Part shown: positions 5,634 to 8,616 of the stretch, piece by piece
How positions within the stretch are numbered: the stretch's first letter is position 1
Layout: each line of letters opens with the position of its first letter
Source: Cyclobacteriaceae bacterium
Lineage (GTDB): Bacteria > Bacteroidota > Bacteroidia > Cytophagales > Cyclobacteriaceae
Direction: 5' to 3'
Assembly: GCA_025358195.1 (NCBI GenBank)
Contig: JANYKP010000231.1
Location: 1 to 8,616 of the forward strand
DNA: 8,616 nt
The notes under the pieces: generated by a model
Databases searched by the model: none
Told to the model about the DNA's origin: nothing
The model's input: the letters and a program-made list of their open reading frames with translations, nothing else
Program-made: the position numbers and the translations under genes

Positions 5634-6734
5634 ATGAAAATCATCGATCGCTACATTCTAAAAAAAATCCTCGCTACGTTTTTCTTCGTGGTCCTTATCC
5701 TCATGTCGATCATCACCGTGATCGATATAACGGAGAAGATGGACAAGTTTGCCAAAAATAATTTGTCAGGAGAGGCGATTCTCGGCTACTATCTTGACTT
5801 CATCCCGTGGGTAGCCGGGCTTATAACGCCCATCACCGTCTTCATTGCGATTATTTACGTAACGTCCCGCATGGCAAGCCACACGGAAATTATTGCGATT
5901 CTCTGTGGCGGTGTAAGCTTTCGACGTTTCCTGGTGCCCTATCTGTTTGCTTCGATTGTCATCGGATCCATCAGTTTTGGATTGAATGGCTGGGTGATAC
6001 CCAAGGCCACTAAATCACGCCTGGCCTTTGAACTCCAGTATTTTAATAACCGTTATTACTTTGAAGCCCGCAACATTCATCTCCAGGTGGCCCCAGAAGT
6101 TTATTTGTTCATTCAGAATTACAACAATGTGTCCAACATCGGGTATCAGTTCAGCCTGGAACGCTTCAACAAAAATGAATTGATGGAGAAACTCACCGCT
6201 GATAACATCCAATGGGATTCGGTAAAACAAAAGTGGACGCTTCGTTTTTGGAAAATAAAAAAAGTAAGTGAAATTTTTACAACTGCCTCGCAAGGCGATG
6301 TGTCCCATTTGTTGAAATCCGGAGATGCCCTCGATACGGTACTGGTCATCTCCCCGAAAGATTTCGAGGCTCAAGAACGAAGTTATGATGGCATGACCAT
6401 ACCCGAATTGAAAGAGCATATTGCTAAACTGAAATTTCGTGGCGCTACCGGAGTACAGATGTATGAAGTGGAAAAACAAATACGCTACGCTTCACCATTC
6501 ACCACATTTGTGCTGGTCTTTATGGGGGTAGTAGTCTCATCACGGAAAAGCCGCGGGGGCACCGGCCTGCAAATTGCTTTGGGATTTGTGCTCGCGTTTA
6601 TTTTCATCTTGTTCTTCATGCTGTCGCGAACATTTGCGGAGGCCGGTGAAATTCCACCCATCGTGGCTGCCTGGATTCCCAATATTATTTTTTCCTTCAT
6701 CTCGGGGGTTATGTACTATTTTACGCCGCGATGA
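5634..6734 (+). CDS. LptF/LptG-family lipopolysaccharide export permease (YjgP/YjgQ)
   Basis: LptF and LptG are the membrane subunits of the LptB2FG ABC transporter that pulls LPS out of the inner membrane toward the outer membrane. This 366-residue protein shows the family start MKIIDRYILKKILATFF, three N-terminal membrane helices (about 12-32, 60-78, 98-118), a soluble periplasmic beta-jellyroll region (about 130-275) and three C-terminal helices (about 285-302, 313-332, 343-363). SHTEIIAILCGGVSFRRFL (82-100) matches the conserved cytoplasmic coupling region that contacts LptB. Bacteroidota often have such permeases at separate loci, so LptG versus LptF is uncertain; the single-copy context and start favour LptG. 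The start codon follows TAGAGTTTG (5624-5632), a -7-like box with one extra spacer base. It overlaps the following transporter gene by 4 bases (ATGA), which indicates an operon. Confidence 0.9.
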   Translation: MKIIDRYILKKILATFFFVVLILMSIITVIDITEKMDKFAKNNLSGEAILGYYLDFIPWVAGLITPITVFIAIIYVTSRMASHTEIIAILCGGVSFRRFLVPYLFASIVIGSISFGLNGWVIPKATKSRLAFELQYFNNRYYFEARNIHLQVAPEVYLFIQNYNNVSNIGYQFSLERFNKNELMEKLTADNIQWDSVKQKWTLRFWKIKKVSEIFTTASQGDVSHLLKSGDALDTVLVISPKDFEAQERSYDGMTIPELKEHIAKLKFRGATGVQMYEVEKQIRYASPFTTFVLVFMGVVVSSRKSRGGTGLQIALGFVLAFIFILFFMLSRTFAEAGEIPPIVAAWIPNIIFSFISGVMYYFTPR

Positions 6735-7639
6735 CGCATTCTACTTCTGATTATCTCAAACTTCATTTTATCGTTTTCCTTTGGGGTTTTACAGGCATTC
6801 TGGGAAAACTCGTTTCATTGCCGGCAGTAGAAATGGTCTTTTACCGAACCCTGTTGGCCGCTATCGGGATGGCCGTGTTAATAGTTATCGCCAAAGGAAC
6901 ATTTAAGGTTTCATTCGGTGATTTCGTAAAAATCCTTCTTACTGGATTTATTGTTGGGGCACACTGGCTCACTTTCTTTATTTCCGCTCGCGTGTCAAAT
7001 GTTTCGGTGAGTCTCGTCGGTTTTGCTACTGCCAGCCTCTGGACTGCCTTCCTGGAGCCGATCGTGAAAGGCTACAAAATCAGAACCATCGAAGTTGGGT
7101 TTGGGTTTATTGTACTTGCCGGACTCTACGTCATTTTCTCATCGGATTTCAGCTACTCCAGTGGATTGATTCTCGGAGTGCTCTCCGGATTAACATGTGC
7201 GGTCTTTAGTGTCATCAATTCGCAATTAGTGAAAAAGACGGATTCGTTTACCATTACGTTTTATGAAATGACAGGCGCGTGCATTGCCGTGGCAATGTTC
7301 CTGCCAATCTACCAACACTATTGGGCGGAAGGAAACCAGTTGCGGCTGTCTCCCACGCTCAACGATTGGATTTACATTGCCTTACTCGCGTGGCTCTGCT
7401 CCGTGTATGGTTATTCTGCGGGTGTTGAACTTATGAAAAAAGTAAGCGTCTTTTTCTTTCAACTTACGCTCAACCTGGAGCCGGTGTACGGCATTATTAT
7501 GGCAGTCCTTGTGTTTGGCGAGACCGAGCAAATGAATCGTAATTTTTATAGTGGCTCTCTGATCATTTTATTCGCGGTATTACTTTACCCGTTGATGAAA
7601 CAGAAGTTTACAACCATCCCGACCAACGCTCCTTCATAG
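6731..7639 (+). CDS. EamA/DMT-superfamily transporter
   Basis: This 302-residue integral membrane protein is predicted to have ten helices in two EamA repeats. The first repeat runs about 10-137, starting with HFIVFLWGFTGILGKLV (12-28) and ending with the conserved Glu-Pro of AFLEPI (106-111). The second runs about 142-288, with NLEPVYGIIMAVLVFGE (248-264), the matching Glu-Pro and terminal Gly-Glu. EamA proteins export or take up small metabolites (amino acids, nucleosides, drugs); the substrate cannot be told. Its ATG overlaps the stop of the LptG-like gene by 4 bases, so it is the second gene of that operon. Its last 32 bases are shared with the convergent ispE frame. No intrinsic terminator is visible at its end. 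Confidence 0.92.
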   Translation: MTHSTSDYLKLHFIVFLWGFTGILGKLVSLPAVEMVFYRTLLAAIGMAVLIVIAKGTFKVSFGDFVKILLTGFIVGAHWLTFFISARVSNVSVSLVGFATASLWTAFLEPIVKGYKIRTIEVGFGFIVLAGLYVIFSSDFSYSSGLILGVLSGLTCAVFSVINSQLVKKTDSFTITFYEMTGACIAVAMFLPIYQHYWAEGNQLRLSPTLNDWIYIALLAWLCSVYGYSAGVELMKKVSVFFFQLTLNLEPVYGIIMAVLVFGETEQMNRNFYSGSLIILFAVLLYPLMKQKFTTIPTNAPS

Positions 7640-8408
7640 AATAATTCCCAGGGTTATCATCTTCAAAGATCCCAAAAACAGATGAACCCGATCCGCTCAT
7701 GCTAGCATACACAGCCCCGGAATCATACAATTCGTTCTTGATTGACAGGAGCATAGGATATTTCGCAAAAATAGAATTCTCAAAATCATTTTTTAATTCT
7801 TCCTTCCAAGATCGAACCGGTTTTTCAATTACCTCGCGGAGCTTTACGCTTGGAATTTTCGGAACTACGTTTGCATACGCTTCGGCGGTGGAGATGTGAA
7901 TATCAGGCTTGAACAATCGAAGATAAAAACCTTTCACATTGACAGTCACTCGCTCCAGTATTTCACCACGACCGCTACCGAGCATCGGAGCTTCTTCTAA
8001 AAAAAAAGCACAGTCGCTGCCCAGTTGTGAAGCATAACTCATAAGGTCTGTCTGCGAAAGCTCCAGGGTAAAGATTGCGTTCAAAAGCCGAAGCGTATGC
8101 GCGGCATCTGATGACCCGCCTCCTAATCCAGCGCCAGTTGGAATAATTTTGTGCAAGTGAATTTGAACCGGTGGCAGCTTGTGATCCTGCTTCAACAAAT
8201 GATAAGCTCTAAGGCAAAGGTTGTGTTCTGGTTTTCCCGCGACATGATTTCCCGATTGCGTGAACATCAATTGGTCCGACGGCAAAATTTCCAACACATC
8301 CTCCCATGGCAATGGATAAAAGCATGTAACAATGCTATGATAACCATCCGGTTGCTTTGACAGGATCTGAAGACCCAGATTGATTTTGCAAGGGGGAAAA
8401 GAGACCAT
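7608..8408 (-). CDS. ispE: 4-diphosphocytidyl-2-C-methyl-D-erythritol kinase
   Basis: IspE phosphorylates CDP-methylerythritol with ATP in the non-mevalonate isoprenoid pathway, in the cytoplasm. At 266 residues it is slightly shorter than typical (about 280). It has the GHMP kinase landmarks: PPCKINLGL at 5-13 with catalytic Lys8, DGYH (21-24), the phosphate-binding loop PTGAGLGGGSSDAA (90-103), GSDCAFF (130-136) with catalytic Asp132, and the C-terminal SMSGSGSSVFGIF (236-248). The ATG at 8408 lies only 3 bases downstream (minus strand) of an inverted repeat at 8412-8458, and no Shine-Dalgarno is visible. It is probably expressed with, or after, the dehydrogenase upstream (58 bases away). 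Its C-terminal codons overlap the end of the EamA gene on the other strand. Confidence 0.97.
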   Translation of the reverse strand: MVSFPPCKINLGLQILSKQPDGYHSIVTCFYPLPWEDVLEILPSDQLMFTQSGNHVAGKPEHNLCLRAYHLLKQDHKLPPVQIHLHKIIPTGAGLGGGSSDAAHTLRLLNAIFTLELSQTDLMSYASQLGSDCAFFLEEAPMLGSGRGEILERVTVNVKGFYLRLFKPDIHISTAEAYANVVPKIPSVKLREVIEKPVRSWKEELKNDFENSIFAKYPMLLSIKNELYDSGAVYASMSGSGSSVFGIFEDDNPGNYSMKERWSGWL

Positions 8409-8411
8409 AAT

Positions 8412-8458
8412 GTTACTGGTTGCTGGCTGCTAGTTGCCAGGAGTCAGCAACCAGTAAC
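8412..8458. repeat. Inverted repeat of 7-base words upstream of ispE
   Basis: Perfect 14-base arms (GTTACTGGTTGCTG at 8412-8425; its complement at 8445-8458) enclose a 19-base loop that can pair further (C8427-G8443, T8428-A8442). The top strand runs in 7-base words: ACTGGTT, GCTGGCT, GCTAGTT, GCCAGGA from 8415 to 8442. It fills most of the 57-base gap between the dehydrogenase stop and ispE, ending 3 bases from the ispE ATG. No U-tract follows, so it is not a classic terminator; it could instead affect translation initiation or RNA stability. It resembles dispersed intergenic palindromes I recall from Bacteroidota. Confidence 0.85.
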
Positions 8459-8466
8459 CAGAATCG

Positions 8467-8616
8467 TTACTTCGTCAGCCGCGCAATCAAATCTTCCGTA
8501 ATGCCGGTAGTAGAAAACCCTCCGTCATGCATCAGGTTTTGCATGGTGACCATACGGCTGTAATCGGAAAACATCAGGACGATGAAGTTAGCACAGTCTT
8601 CCGCTGAGGCGTTACC
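8467..8616 (-). CDS. Short-chain dehydrogenase/reductase, C-terminal fragment
   Basis: The frame enters from the right edge and ends at a TAA (8467-8469), giving 49 residues, too short and too close to the edge to see its start. It reads SAEDCANFIVLMFSDYSRMV followed by TMQNLMHDGGFSTTGIT, which matches the C-terminal part of classical SDR enzymes (the pattern AEDxAxxxxFLxSDxSxxxTGQxxxxDGG). The usual T-G-Q before the last strand is T-M-Q here. The catalytic Tyr-x3-Lys and the Rossmann fold lie outside the window. SDRs are NAD(P)-dependent oxidoreductases of many substrates, so no function is assigned. It lies upstream of ispE on the same strand. Confidence 0.8.
   Translation of the reverse strand, partial: GNASAEDCANFIVLMFSDYSRMVTMQNLMHDGGFSTTGITEDLIARLTK

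Noticed and set aside
6015..6479. 154-codon minus-strand open frame inside the LptG-like gene
   Set aside because: It is antisense to the periplasmic domain of a well-supported permease; no promoter or family match was seen.

Overview
The window looks like a chromosomal segment of a Bacteroidota bacterium, probably order Cytophagales. This is inferred from gene content and promoter style. The protein sequences have a Bacteroidota flavour (a CYTH protein, a tRNA-guanine transglycosylase without the usual zinc cysteines, a YARHG protein). Several genes are preceded within 3-6 bases of the start codon by the Bacteroidota -7 box TAnnTTTG, with no Shine-Dalgarno sequence visible.

Left part (1-2330, plus strand): the 3' end of a leucine-rich-repeat protein, a CYTH-domain protein with an altered metal motif, an unrecognised signal-peptide-bearing protein, a 62-residue single-span protein, a hairpin terminator, and a secreted or anchored protein with a C-terminal YARHG domain that ends in a second, strong terminator. 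Most of these seem to be separately promoted single genes.

Middle (2380-4082, minus strand): a two-gene operon of a membrane-anchored family 2 glycosyltransferase followed, with a 13-base overlap, by an ECF sigma factor. No anti-sigma gene is adjacent. A 182-base divergent promoter region separates this operon from the next block.

Right part (4265-7639, plus strand): tgt (queuosine synthesis), a 238-base gap holding a large imperfect inverted repeat made of 9-base CACATAG words, then an LptG/YjgP-type LPS-export permease overlapping by 4 bases with an EamA-type drug/metabolite transporter. That transporter ends tail-to-tail with, and overlaps by 32 bases, ispE on the minus strand (isoprenoid synthesis). 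Upstream of ispE is a second inverted repeat, made of 7-base words, and then the C-terminal end of a short-chain dehydrogenase that runs off the window.

Most of the content is ordinary housekeeping: tRNA modification, envelope biogenesis and isoprenoid synthesis. I see no CRISPR array, prophage, insertion sequence, RNA gene or clear defence system. The points most worth a second look are the two word-built inverted repeats, the promoter boxes abutting start codons, the altered motifs in the CYTH protein and Tgt, and the glycosyltransferase-sigma factor pair.
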